This document shows, piece after piece, positions 33,030 through 42,227 of a DNA stretch of 64,000 nucleotides. The stretch is from positions 3,038,001-3,102,000 of the forward strand of contig CP021238.1 in NCBI GenBank assembly GCA_002291465.1, in the 5' to 3' direction. The notes beneath the pieces were generated by a model. It saw nothing but the letters and a program-made list of their open reading frames with translations, made no database searches and had not been told where the DNA came from. This stretch comes from Mycobacterium lepraemurium (GTDB lineage Bacteria > Actinomycetota > Actinomycetes > Mycobacteriales > Mycobacteriaceae). The stretch's first letter is position 1; the number at the start of each line of letters is the position of its first letter. The position numbers were made by a program, and so were the translations under genes.

Positions 33030-34263
33030 ATGTCCCCGAGCGTGATGGCAGCTGAGGTGGAGGTGCGTCCTTACGATCGGTTGGCGGTGCTGTTTGACGA
33101 GTTGGCGGAGTTGACCGGGCAACGTAATGCGATTGATGGGCGCATCGTGGAGATCGTCGCGCAGATCGAGCGCAAGCAGCTGTGGGGTCGCACCGGGGCG
33201 CGGTCTTTAGCGGCGCTGGTGGCCTGGAAGACGGGCTGCTCACCGAGCAATGCCGAGACGATCGCGACCGTGGCGCGGCGGTTGGGCTCGTTTCCCCGCT
33301 GCGCGGCCGGTCTGCGGGAGGCCGGTTGTCGCTGGACCAGCTCGGGGTGATCGCGCAGCGTGCCGGGGAGGGATCCGATGAACACTACGCGCAGCTGGCC
33401 GCGGTGACCACGGTCAACCAGCTGCGCACCGCGGTCAAGCCGGAACCGCGGCCCCAACCCACGGCCAAGCCGGCACCGCAGCCCGGCATCACCAAGACCT
33501 CCGACGACGAGGAGCTCAGCTGCTGACGGATCAAGCTCGACCGCCTCGATACGGCCAAATTCGACGCCGCCCTGGCCGCGCACCGCGAAGCGCTGGTCGC
33601 CGAATGGAAACGCGACCACGATCGCGCGCCGGTGAGCAGGTGCCGCCGTTGCCGGGCACGCTCGAGGCGTTTATCCGCCTGATCGAAACCGGCTGGGACG
33701 CCGAGGCCGCCCGCCGCCCCCACGGCCACCACACCACCGTGGTGGTACACGTCGACGCCGCCCAACGCGTCGCCGGCCTGCACCTGGGCCCGCTGCTGTC
33801 CGACGCCGAGCGCCGCTATCTGACCTGTGATGCCACCTACGAGGTGTGGGTCGAACGCGACGGCCAACCAATCGGCGTGGGCAGGTCGACCCGGGTGATC
33901 AACCGGCGGCTGCGCCGCGCCCTCGAACACCGCCACCGCGGCTGCGCGATCCCCGGCCGTGGCGCCACCCGCGGCCTGCACGCCCACCACCTGCAGCACT
34001 GGGAAGACGGCGGCCCCACCGAACTGAACAACCTGGTCCTGGTCTGCCCCTATCACCACCGCGGCGAGCTCACCATCACCGGCCCCGCCGACGCCCTTCT
34101 CGTCACCGACACCACCGGGCAGCACCTGGAACCAGGATCACCGGCCCGCAAACCGACCAGACCCCCACCCTCCGTCCCACCCTGTCCCAGACCCCTCGGC
34201 GAACGCGCCGAGGGGTGGTGGTACGACCCCTTCCAACCCCAACCACCACCGGCGACGAATTAG
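33030..34263 (+). pseudogene. 13E12 repeat family protein (DUF222 plus HNH nuclease), broken
   Basis: The N-terminal DUF222 part reads RLAVLFDELAELTGQRNAIDG. Near 33319 one G is missing after GLRE, and the frame resumes at GRLSLDQLGVIAQRAG. TGA at 33524-33526 replaces a probable Trp before RIKLDRLDTAKFDAAL. Near 33625 another shift leads into QVPPLPGTLEAFIRL and on to the C-terminal HNH nuclease domain: GCAIPGRGATRGLHAHHLQ...NNLVLVCPYHH, with the typical Cys and His residues. 13E12 proteins are abundant in mycobacteria and thought to be selfish or DNA-damage-linked endonucleases. A PafBC-like promoter lies just upstream. Confidence 0.82.
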
Positions 34264-34323
34264 GCGCGTAGCGTCTCACCAAAACCCTTGCGGTCTAATG
34301 CTTTACGTGTCGACCGAGCCGAT

Positions 34324-34806
34324 TCAGGAACGCCCGGAAAGCTTTTCGCGCAAGCGGCGGTTGACCGGTTCGGGCAGCAGCTCCGACACGTCACCGCCAA
34401 GCATGGAGACCTCCTTGGCCAGCGACGACGACACGAACGAATAGCGCGGCGCGGTCGCGACGAAAAACGTGTCCACACCGGCGATGTGCTTGTTCATCTG
34501 CGCCATCTGCAACTCGTATTCGAAGTCGGTGCCGGTGCGCAGGCCCTTGACGATGGCGGTCATGCCACGCGACCTGACGAAGTCGACCACCAGCCCCCGT
34601 CCGGCCTCCACCCGCAGGTTGCTCAGATGCGTGGTCGATTCCTCGATCATCGCGATCCGCTCGTCGAGGTCGAACATGCCCTTCTTGGCGGGATTGGTCA
34701 GGATCGCGACCACCACCTCGGCGAATTGGGCCGACGCGCGCTCGAAGACGTCGACGTGGCCCAGCGTCACCGGGTCGAACGACCCGGGGCAGACGGCGCC
34801 GGTCAT
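34324..34806 (-). CDS. coaD: Phosphopantetheine adenylyltransferase
   Basis: CoaD makes dephospho-CoA from 4'-phosphopantetheine and ATP, an essential step of CoA synthesis. It has 160 residues. The nucleotidyltransferase motif [10 protein letters not shown] (residues 8-17) carries the T/HxGH signature, and the C-terminal motif [12 protein letters not shown] is present. ATG 34806. It is intact. It follows rsmD at a distance of 121 bp on the same strand; the pairing of coaD with rsmD is widespread in bacteria. Confidence 0.97.
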   Translation of the reverse strand: MTGAVCPGSFDPVTLGHVDVFERASAQFAEVVVAILTNPAKKGMFDLDERIAMIEESTTHLSNLRVEAGRGLVVDFVRSRGMTAIVKGLRTGTDFEYELQMAQMNKHIAGVDTFFVATAPRYSFVSSSLAKEVSMLGGDVSELLPEPVNRRLREKLSGRS

Positions 34807-34927
34807 GCGGGCCGTCCCCGCCTGGCGGGTGAATTCCGAGCGGCGCGCATGACGCGCGCCGACGACGAGGCAGAGCGAAAGCGATGCTGAGGAGCGGCGC
34901 CCATGACGAACGACGGTACACGCCCGC

Positions 34928-35482
34928 TCACAGCCGCTCGGCCAGCTCCAAACGAGTGTCGCCGTATACCCGATGCGGCCAACCGGACCAGCCGGCGGGC
35001 CAACTCAGCGGCGCACTGCCGGCGGGGCGCTCCACCACCGCGACGCTGCCCGCGCGCACCCAGCCGTGCGCGGCCAGCGCCGCCAGCACGGCGTCGATCT
35101 CGGCGGCGCCGACGTCGTAGGGCGGGTCGGCGAGCACCAGATCGACCGCGGTCGCGGCGCCGCCGGCCAGCACGGCCGCGACCGCGCCGCGGCGCAGCGT
35201 CGCACCGGGCAGCCCCAGGGTGTCGATGTTGCGGGCGATCACCGCCGCGGCGCGGGGGTCGGACTCGACGGACAGTGCGGTCGCGGCGCCGCGGGAGATC
35301 GCCTCCAGGCCCAGGGCGCCCGAACCGGCATAGAGGTCCAGCACCGCCAGGCCGGTCAGCTCGCGGCGCGCGGCCAGGATGTTGAACAGCGATTCGCGGA
35401 CCCGGTCGGTGGTGGGCCGAGTGCACCGGGGCGGCACGGCGAGGCGGCGACCCCCGGCCACGCCGCCGATGATCCGGGTCAT
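34928..35482 (-). CDS. rsmD: 16S rRNA (guanine966-N2)-methyltransferase RsmD
   Basis: This 184-residue SAM-dependent methyltransferase begins [14 protein letters not shown], a family hallmark. It has the SAM motif [15 protein letters not shown] and the catalytic DPPY ([11 protein letters not shown]). ATG 35482 overlaps the stop of the VKOR gene as ATGA. In M. tuberculosis the pyruvate carboxylase gene pca lies between these two genes; here they are directly coupled. It is intact. Confidence 0.93.
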   Translation of the reverse strand: MTRIIGGVAGGRRLAVPPRCTRPTTDRVRESLFNILAARRELTGLAVLDLYAGSGALGLEAISRGAATALSVESDPRAAAVIARNIDTLGLPGATLRRGAVAAVLAGGAATAVDLVLADPPYDVGAAEIDAVLAALAAHGWVRAGSVAVVERPAGSAPLSWPAGWSGWPHRVYGDTRLELAERL

Positions 35483-36129
35483 CCGCGCACCCCTACAGCA
35501 GGGTCGACCAAATAGTCCCAGAACCGGACCATGATCAGCAGAAACACCGCGTTGAACCACAGCGCGACGATCGACCACCGCCACTGGAACAGCAGCCAGC
35601 CCGGGCCGGACCGGCGGTCCCCCAGCGCAGGGCGGTAGGCGATCGAGGCGACCACCACCAGCAGCGCGATGGTCACCACCCACACCACCATGCAGTACGG
35701 GCACAGCGCGCCGATGCGATACAGGCTCTGGAAGATCAGCCAGTGCACGAACACCGCGCCGACCACCAGACCCGCCGTCAGTCCGATCCAATACCATTGC
35801 GGCAGAACCACTTTCGTCACCGCTAGCAGGCCGGTGACCACCACCACGGTGAACGCCACCAGGCCGATCAGCGGGTTGGGGAAGCCCAGCAGCGACGCCT
35901 GCGGGGTGATCATCACCGACCCACAGGACAGGATCGGGTTGATGTTGCAGGACGGCACATACGCCGGGTCGAGCAGGATGTCGATCTTCTCCAGCGTCAG
36001 CGTCACCGACGCGACCAGGCCGATCACCCCGGCGACCAGCACCGACCAGGCGCTCAGCGCCGGCACCGCCGGCCCGGCCGACGAATCCGGGGTCAGGCCG
36101 GTCGATTCCGTCGCCACCGCACCGGTCAC
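35479..36129 (-). CDS. Vitamin K epoxide reductase (VKOR) family protein
   Basis: VKOR passes electrons from DsbA-like oxidoreductases to menaquinone, serving as the DsbB replacement of actinobacteria. The 216-residue membrane protein has four to five TM helices, a Cys pair in the first loop ([12 protein letters not shown]) and the active-site CPYC in the loop before the fourth helix. ATG 36129 overlaps the stop of the DsbA-like gene. It forms a tight three-gene unit with the DsbA-like protein and rsmD. It is intact. Confidence 0.94.
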   Translation of the reverse strand: MTGAVATESTGLTPDSSAGPAVPALSAWSVLVAGVIGLVASVTLTLEKIDILLDPAYVPSCNINPILSCGSVMITPQASLLGFPNPLIGLVAFTVVVVTGLLAVTKVVLPQWYWIGLTAGLVVGAVFVHWLIFQSLYRIGALCPYCMVVWVVTIALLVVVASIAYRPALGDRRSGPGWLLFQWRWSIVALWFNAVFLLIMVRFWDYLVDPAVGVRG

Positions 36130-36893
36130 ATGGCGGCCGGCGCGACCGCGCCGTCCAGCCCCAGGATGTCGCCCACGATCTCCTTGATCTTGCCGACCAG
36201 GGCATCGGGCGTGGACGGGTCGTAGTCCTCGCCGTTGATCTTGATCGTCGGCGTGACGCGAATCTTGGCGGCCTCCGCCTCACCGGTGACCTTGGCGATG
36301 TACTTGCTGCTGTTGATGCAGTCCGGAACCCTGCCCACCACGCCGGATTCGCGGGCGAGCTCGATCAGCCGCGCGTTGTCCGGGAACGTCTTGCCGGTCT
36401 CGCTGGGCTGGATGGCGGTGCTGAACAACGCGGTGTGGAACCGGCGGAAAGCGTCCAGGGACTCGTCGGCGACGCACAGCGCCGCGGCGCCGGCCCGCGA
36501 TGAATAGTTCTGGTTTCGCGGGCTGTCGAGGATCGACACCATGGAGTAGTCGGCCGCGATGGCGCCGAGGTCGATCAGCTTGGACACCATGGGGCCGAAG
36601 GTGCGCTCGAAGCTGCCGCAGGCCGGGCACAGGAAGTCCTCGTAGAGGGTCACGACGGCCTTAGGGTTACTGCTGCCGGGCTGGATGACCAGCTTGCTCG
36701 ACGTCACCCGCACCGTGTCGCCGGCGCCGGTGGGCCCGGCCTTCTTGTGGTGTGAGGTCACGATGTAGAAGACCAGGGCGACGGCGAAGATGACGACGAA
36801 CGCGGTGCCGCCGATCTGGACGAATCGCCCGGACTTGCCGCCGGAGGCCGACTTCATGTCGAATCGCGGGGGACGTTTGGGGTTGTCGGCCAC
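36126..36893 (-). CDS. DsbA-like membrane-anchored thiol-disulfide oxidoreductase (Rv2969c-like)
   Basis: This oxidoreductase introduces disulfides into exported proteins, with VKOR as its partner. The 255-residue protein starts at GTG 36893. It has a short basic cytoplasmic segment, one TM helix (about residues 27-46), then a thioredoxin fold with CPAC in [12 protein letters not shown] and the cis-Pro loop [11 protein letters not shown] further Cys pair (in ALCVADES and DCINSS) lies in the helical insert. It is intact and overlaps the VKOR gene by 4 bp. Confidence 0.94.
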   Translation of the reverse strand: MADNPKRPPRFDMKSASGGKSGRFVQIGGTAFVVIFAVALVFYIVTSHHKKAGPTGAGDTVRVTSSKLVIQPGSSNPKAVVTLYEDFLCPACGSFERTFGPMVSKLIDLGAIAADYSMVSILDSPRNQNYSSRAGAAALCVADESLDAFRRFHTALFSTAIQPSETGKTFPDNARLIELARESGVVGRVPDCINSSKYIAKVTGEAEAAKIRVTPTIKINGEDYDPSTPDALVGKIKEIVGDILGLDGAVAPAAM

Positions 36894-36988
36894 GGGTTAC
36901 CTGATCTTTCGTCACTCGAGTTGTCGGTCTGCCGACAAAGCGATCGGACAAGGCGCCTCTAGATTACCGGCGCCGCCCGTCGCACGGA

Positions 36989-38107
36989 TCAGACCCGGCT
37001 CAGGTACGCGCGCAGCGCCGAGATCAACTCGCTGGTGGCCACCATGTCGCCGCCGAGCTGGAACAGGTTGGCGAAGCCGTGCGTCAGCGAGCCCAGATAC
37101 CGCAGGTCCACCGGGGTGCCGGCGGCGCGCAGCGCCTCGGCGTAGCTCTGGCCCTCGTCGCGCAGCGGGTCGAAGCCGGCCACCGCGATCAGCGCCGGGG
37201 CCAGGCCGGCCAGCGATTCGGCCAGCGCCGGCGACACCCGCGGGCCCGTCCGGTCCAGCCCCGAGTTCCGCAGGTACTGCGATTCGAACCAGTCGATGTC
37301 GCACTTGGTCAGCAGGAAGCCGCGGGAGAACAGGCTCAGCGACCGGGTCCGGGCGGTGAAGTCGGTGCGCGGGTAGATCAGCCACTGCAGCACCGGTGCC
37401 GGGCCGCCCACGTCGCGGGCCAGCTGGCTGACGACGGCGGCCAGGTTGCCGCCGGCGCTGTCGCCGCCGACCGCCACTCGCCCGGGGGTCGCGCTCAGCT
37501 CGCCGGCATGCTCATGCGCCCAGGTGAGGGCGGCGTACGCGTCGTCGATGGCGGCCGGCGCGGGATGCTCGGGCGCCAGCCGGTAGTCGATCGAGAGCAC
37601 GTGGATGCCGGCGTCGCGGCAGGTCAGCCGGCACAGCGAGTCGTGGGTGTCCAGGTCGCCGATCGACCAGCCGCCGCCGTGGTAGAAGACCAGCACCGGG
37701 GCCTGGGTCTCGCCGCCGGCGGGCCGATAGTGCCGCGCCGGGATGTCGCCGGCCGGGCCGGGCAGCGCCAGTTCGGCGACGTCGACGTGGATCTGCGGGC
37801 CGGGGAACCCCACCGTGGACTCGTGCATCTGGGCGCGGGACAGCTCGGGGTCGTCGTCGACCACCAGGCCGTCGATGCCGACGGCGCGCAGACCGGACAG
37901 CATCAGCTGCAGGGTCGGGTCGAGCGTGTTGCCGTCGGTGATGACCGAGCGGCCGCGCACCAGGCCGCGGCGCACGGCGGTCGGGATCCACGGGATGACC
38001 TTGACCCCGACGCTGGTGACGGCGCCCTGGATGCGGTTGGTCAGCGGCATCGACCCGCGCTGCGCGCCGGGGTCGACGGGTGCGGTGTCGGTCAGCGGCT
38101 TGGTCAT
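36989..38107 (-). CDS. lipN: Esterase/lipase of the HSL family, LipN-like
   Basis: The 372-residue hormone-sensitive-lipase family hydrolase sits at the Rv2970c position. ATG 38107 has GGGGAG upstream. It has the oxyanion motif HGGG (143-146), the nucleophile in GGDSAGG (Ser217), the acid in GFDPLRDEG and the His in GSLTHGF. No signal peptide is apparent, so it is probably cytoplasmic or membrane-associated. LipN of M. tuberculosis is a short-chain esterase. It is intact, 95 bp upstream of the DsbA-like gene, and may lead that operon. Confidence 0.92.
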   Translation of the reverse strand: MTKPLTDTAPVDPGAQRGSMPLTNRIQGAVTSVGVKVIPWIPTAVRRGLVRGRSVITDGNTLDPTLQLMLSGLRAVGIDGLVVDDDPELSRAQMHESTVGFPGPQIHVDVAELALPGPAGDIPARHYRPAGGETQAPVLVFYHGGGWSIGDLDTHDSLCRLTCRDAGIHVLSIDYRLAPEHPAPAAIDDAYAALTWAHEHAGELSATPGRVAVGGDSAGGNLAAVVSQLARDVGGPAPVLQWLIYPRTDFTARTRSLSLFSRGFLLTKCDIDWFESQYLRNSGLDRTGPRVSPALAESLAGLAPALIAVAGFDPLRDEGQSYAEALRAAGTPVDLRYLGSLTHGFANLFQLGGDMVATSELISALRAYLSRV

Positions 38108-38267
38108 GGGGCTACTCCCCCCTCGCACGAACGTGGGACCGCCCGACGACGAACGGTTGTTCACTGCCGCCGCCCCGTCGTCGCCGTCGTCACGGAGGCT
38201 AACTGTACGTGGTGGCCCGCCTGGTGCTGAAGGGCGCGGATAGACACCTGCCCAGGTCGTGGTGAGG

Positions 38268-38424
38268 AGACATTTGCTCACTCGGTAAGATCGTGATCCC
38301 AAAGTCGGTAAAGCCTTCACGGATTGCGGGCAGCTTCGACGTGTTCGATTTCGATTTCGGCGCCGAAACGGCATTGACCTCCTCGCGCGATGACGGCCCC
38401 GGCTCGATGCACACGAACGTTTGA
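38268..38424 (+). pseudogene. C-terminal remnant of a second aldo/keto reductase
   Basis: From 38284 the frame reads GKIVIPKSVKPSRIAGSFDV then FDFDFGAET, up to a TGA at 38422-38424. IPKSV is the NADPH-phosphate-binding motif of aldo/keto reductases, and SFDVFDF matches the downstream intact reductase (DFDVFDF) and its relatives. CAT TTG just upstream (from 38268) fits the preceding WHL of the family, one frame off. No start or other domain remains. M. smegmatis has two tandem reductases at this locus, as I recall, so this is most likely the last piece of the first one. The region 38108-38267 shows nothing coding and holds the lipN promoter. Confidence 0.7.
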
Positions 38425-38436
38425 CTTCACAGGCAG

Positions 38437-39291
38437 GTGAATGAATTGACTGGCGAGTCGGGCTCCGCCGCACCCTCGACTGCTCTCAACGACGAAAACA
38501 CGATGCCGGTGCTGGGCCTCGGTGTCGCGGAGTTGTCGGATGACGAGACCGAACGCGCGGTGTCGGCGGCGCTGGAGGTCGGCTGCCGGCTCATCGACAC
38601 CGCCGCGGCCTACGGCAACGAGGCCGCCGTCGGGCGCGCCATCGCCGCCTCGGGGATCCCGCGCGCCGAGCTGTTCGTCACCACCAAGCTGGCCACCACC
38701 GACCAGGGCTTCAAAGGGGCGATGGACGCCTGCGAGGCCAGCCTGGAGCGGCTCGGGCTGGACTACGTCGACCTGTACCTGATTCACTGGCCGGCCCCCG
38801 CGCTGGGCACCTACGTGAACTCCTTCGGCGGCATGATCCAGTCCCGCGGCAACAGCCACGCCCGCTCGATCGGCGTCTCCAACTTCACCGCGGAGTACCT
38901 GACGACGGTCATCGACCTCACGTTCGTCACCCCGGCGGTCAACCAGATCGAGCTGCACCCGCTGCTCAACCAGGAAGCGCTGCGCAAGACCAACGCCGAG
39001 CACAACGTGGTCACCCAGTCCTATACGCCGCTGGCGCTGGGCAAGCTGAACGACCACCCAACGGTGAACTCGGTGGCCGCCGAATACGGCAAGACCGCGT
39101 CGCAGGTGCTGCTGCGGTGGAACCTGCAGTTGGGCAACGCGGTGATCTTTCGGTCGGCCAACGCCGAGCACATCGCCAGCGACTTCGACGTGTTCGACTT
39201 CGAGCTGGCCGCCGAGCACATGGACGCCATCAACGCGCTCAACGGCGGCACCCGGCTGCGCCCGGACCCCGACACCTACGAGGGCTCCTAA
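38437..39291 (+). CDS. Aldo/keto reductase (Rv2971-like)
   Basis: This NADPH-dependent reductase of carbonyl compounds belongs to the AKR family and has 284 residues. The catalytic tetrad is complete: Asp54, Tyr59, Lys84 and His117. IGVSNF follows at about residue 147. Interestingly, the usual IPKS motif near the C-terminus reads [11 protein letters not shown], as in other mycobacterial members of this subgroup. The start chosen is GTG 38437. It is intact. The remnant of a sister gene lies directly upstream. M. tuberculosis Rv2971 is linked to detoxification of dicarbonyls such as methylglyoxal. Confidence 0.92.
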   Translation: MNELTGESGSAAPSTALNDENTMPVLGLGVAELSDDETERAVSAALEVGCRLIDTAAAYGNEAAVGRAIAASGIPRAELFVTTKLATTDQGFKGAMDACEASLERLGLDYVDLYLIHWPAPALGTYVNSFGGMIQSRGNSHARSIGVSNFTAEYLTTVIDLTFVTPAVNQIELHPLLNQEALRKTNAEHNVVTQSYTPLALGKLNDHPTVNSVAAEYGKTASQVLLRWNLQLGNAVIFRSANAEHIASDFDVFDFELAAEHMDAINALNGGTRLRPDPDTYEGS

Positions 39292-39294
39292 CCG

Positions 39295-40012
39295 CTACCC
39301 CGCGGGGCAGGTGGCCGCGGCCTGACGCAGCACACCGGTGGACGCCTGGTCCACCGGCAGCGCATAGCCGCGCAGCACCGCGATGAACTGCATAGCGTAT
39401 TGGCAGTGGAACGCCGCGTTCGGCGGCATCTACTGCGCGGGCGCCGCATCGCCCTTGTCCTGGTTGGCCTGCCCGTCGACGGCCAGCAGGTTGGCCGGAT
39501 CGTTGGCGAACCGCAGCCGCTCGGGCCCCGGCCACGCGTAGGCGCCCATGTCCCAGGCGTAGGCGAGCGGGACGATGTGGTCGATCTGGACGGACTCGCC
39601 GACCTTGGGGCCGCGCTGGAAGGCGATGGTCTTGTTGGTGTACAGGTCGTGCAGCGTGCCGGTGGCCACCGCGTCCGGACACCGCTTGACCGACACATAC
39701 GTCTTGTCGACGAGATCGCGGTTGAGGATGTCGTCGCGGGTGTCACATCCGTTGTGCCCCATGGGCGCATCGTTGTCGTCGTCGTCCCAGGCGTCGCCGA
39801 ACGCCGAGCGCAGGTAGTCGTAGCGATGCTGGCGCACCGGCAGCACCGCGATGCCGGCCAGCACGTCGGTGCCCGGCTGCACGGTCGGAACGTCCGCGCG
39901 CAGCGTATTCGGCGGCATGCCGGGTCGAGGAGCCGACGGCCTGGTAGGCGACCAGCACGGCCAGCGCGGCGGCCGCGGCCAGCCACAGCAGCACCTTGCG
40001 GTTGACGTTCAT
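39295..40012 (-). pseudogene. Exported HNH/DUF1524-type nuclease (Rv2972c-like), broken
   Basis: ATG 40012 overlaps the recG stop. The N-terminus is a hydrophobic export signal or anchor (NVNRKVLLWLAAAAALAVLVAY). Near 39920 the frame shifts at the MPPNTLRADVP segment. The body has the nuclease motif SVQIDHIVPLAYAWDMGA with Asp-His-Ile, and two Cys. TAG at 39430-39432 interrupts GDAAPAQ-MPPNAAFHCQYAM and probably replaces the Trp of a QWMPPN motif. The true end is a TAG at 39295. Two lesions mark it as dead. The ending lies 3 bp from the convergent aldo/keto reductase gene. Confidence 0.82.
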
Positions 40013-42225
40013 GACTTGTCCAGGTATTCGATGCGGTCGGTGTCGGTAAATCGTGCGGCCAGCACCGACAATCCGGGGTCGAAGCGGTTACCGGCGTAAG
40101 CCTGGACGCAGAAGTCGCGGGCGACCTCGATGTACTCCTGGTGGTCGGCTAGACTCAGCAGCCGCAGCGTCACCGCCCTGCCGGACTGGTTGCGGCCCAA
40201 CACATCTCCCTCCCGCCGCTCCCTGAGGTCGAGGTCGGCCAGCGCGAAGCCGTCCATCGTCTCGGCCACCGCGGTCAACCGCCGGCCGGACGGCGAGTCC
40301 GGCGCGGCCCAGCTGGCGAACAGGCACAGGCTGGGATGCTCGCCGCGCCCGATCCGCCCGCGCAGCTGGTGCAGCTGGCTGATGCCGAACCGATCGGCGT
40401 CCATCACCAGCATGACGGTGACGTTGGGGACGTCCACGCCCACCTCGATCACGGTGGTGCACACCAGCACATCGATGTCGCCGGCGCGGAACGCGGCCAT
40501 CACGGCGTCCTTCTCCTCGGCCGAGAGCCGGCCGTGCATCAGCCCGAGCCGCAACTGCGCCAGCTCCTGCGAACGCAGCCGGGCGTAGAGCCCCTCGGCG
40601 GTTTCGGGGGCCTTGGCGTTCTGGTCCGCCGCCCCGTCGTCGTCGCTCTCGTCGATGCGCGCCGCCACCACGTAGGCCTGACGCCCGGCGGCCACCTCTT
40701 CGCCGATGCGCCGCCACGCCCGGCCCAACCAGGCGGGCTTGTCCTTGACGAAGATGACGTTGCTGGTGATGGGCCGGCGCCCGCGCGGAAGTTCGCGCAG
40801 CGTCGAGGTTTCCAGGTCTCCGTACACGGTGAGCGCCACGGTACGCGGTATCGGCGTCGCCGTCATCACCAGCAGATGCGGCGTCACCCCGGGACGAGCC
40901 TTGGCGCGCAACCGATCTCGCTGCTCGACACCGAAGCGGTGCTGTTCGTCGACCACCACCATGCCCAGGTTGTGGAACTCCACCGCGTCCTGCAGCAACG
41001 CGTGGGTGCCGACGACGATCCCCACCTGGCCGCAGGCCACCTCGTCGCGAACCTGTTTCTTCTGCGCCGCGGTCATCGACCCGCTGAGCAACGCCAGCCT
41101 TGTGACGTTGTCCGCCCCACCCAGCTGGCCGGCCATCGCCAACGGGCCGAGAACGTCGCGCATCGACCGAAGATGTTGCGCTGCAAGCACTTCCGTCGGT
41201 GCCAGCAGCGCGCACTGGTAGCCGGCGTCCACCATCTGCAGCATCGCCAGCACCGAGACGATGGTCTTTCCGGAGCCCACCTCGCCCTGCAGCAGCCGAT
41301 TCAGCGGCCGGGTCGACGCGAGCCCGTCGGACAGCACGCCCACCACCTCCCGCTGTCCGGCGGTCAACTCGAAGGGCAAGCGCCGCAACAGTTCCGCAGC
41401 CAGCCCGTCCGGGCGGGGCGGGGCCGGCGGCCCGGATTCGGTGAGCTCGCCGTGCCGGTGGGCCACCAGCGCCCACTGCAAACCCACGGCCTCGTCGAAG
41501 GTCAGGCGCTCGCGTGCCCGCCGCCGACGGACCTCGCTCTCGGCGAGATGGATGTCGCGCAGCGCCTGATCCTCGCCGACCAGGTCGAATTTCGCACGCA
41601 GCTGCTCGGGCAGCGGGTCGGGCACCGGGTCGAGCACGTCGAGCACCAGGCGCACGCACGAAAAGATGTCCCAGCTCTGCATTTTCGTGCTGGCCGGATA
41701 GATCGGGAAGAAGTGGCGTTCGTAGGCGTCCAGCACCTCTTCGCCGCTGGCGCCGGAGGCGTTGGCGATGTTCATCAGGGATCGGGTGCCCTTGTTGCGG
41801 CCGTCCGGGGAGTCGAGGATGAGGAAGGCCGGGTGGGTGAGCTGCATGACGTTCTTGAAGAAGCCCACCTCGCCGGAGAGCATCACCTTGGTGCCCTCGG
41901 TAAGGACTTTTTTCAGGTAGTTCGCGTTGAAGAAGGTGGCGGTCACCTTGTTGCGGCCCGCACCCAGCGTGACGCGGTGGCAGACCTTCTTCGGGGTCTT
42001 CTTCATCGGCCACGTCTTGGTTTCGGTGATCGTGTCGATGATGGTGATGTGTTCGCCGGCCGGCGGCCGCTTGTCGTCGGCGCCCCAGCGGCTCGCCCCC
42101 TCAGTGTAGCTGCGCGGGTAGTGGCGCAGCAGGTCGTCGACGGTGCGGATGTCGAACAACTCCTCGAGCTGTTCGGCGGCCTTGGCTCCCACCACGAAGT
42201 CCAGCCGGTCGGTCAGCGAGGCCAT
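40009..42225 (-). CDS. recG: ATP-dependent DNA helicase RecG
   Basis: RecG remodels stalled replication forks and Holliday junctions. The 738-residue protein has an N-terminal wedge/OB domain, Walker A GEVGSGKT (314-321), VVDEQHRFGVEQ (motif II, about residue 415), VMTATPIPRT, a helicase C domain with TTVIEVGVDVPN and LRGRIGRG, and the TRG motif region LADHQEYIEVAR. ATG 42225. It is unbroken over 2.2 kb, between two broken neighbours. Confidence 0.97.
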   Translation of the reverse strand: MASLTDRLDFVVGAKAAEQLEELFDIRTVDDLLRHYPRSYTEGASRWGADDKRPPAGEHITIIDTITETKTWPMKKTPKKVCHRVTLGAGRNKVTATFFNANYLKKVLTEGTKVMLSGEVGFFKNVMQLTHPAFLILDSPDGRNKGTRSLMNIANASGASGEEVLDAYERHFFPIYPASTKMQSWDIFSCVRLVLDVLDPVPDPLPEQLRAKFDLVGEDQALRDIHLAESEVRRRRARERLTFDEAVGLQWALVAHRHGELTESGPPAPPRPDGLAAELLRRLPFELTAGQREVVGVLSDGLASTRPLNRLLQGEVGSGKTIVSVLAMLQMVDAGYQCALLAPTEVLAAQHLRSMRDVLGPLAMAGQLGGADNVTRLALLSGSMTAAQKKQVRDEVACGQVGIVVGTHALLQDAVEFHNLGMVVVDEQHRFGVEQRDRLRAKARPGVTPHLLVMTATPIPRTVALTVYGDLETSTLRELPRGRRPITSNVIFVKDKPAWLGRAWRRIGEEVAAGRQAYVVAARIDESDDDGAADQNAKAPETAEGLYARLRSQELAQLRLGLMHGRLSAEEKDAVMAAFRAGDIDVLVCTTVIEVGVDVPNVTVMLVMDADRFGISQLHQLRGRIGRGEHPSLCLFASWAAPDSPSGRRLTAVAETMDGFALADLDLRERREGDVLGRNQSGRAVTLRLLSLADHQEYIEVARDFCVQAYAGNRFDPGLSVLAARFTDTDRIEYLDKS

Positions 42226-42227
42226 CG

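Noticed and set aside
25340..34263. A genomic island, prophage or defence system in the accessory region
   Set aside because: No integrase, transposase, attachment-site repeats at tRNA genes, restriction or toxin-antitoxin genes are visible. The genes are ordinary mycobacterial accessory genes with host-like base composition.
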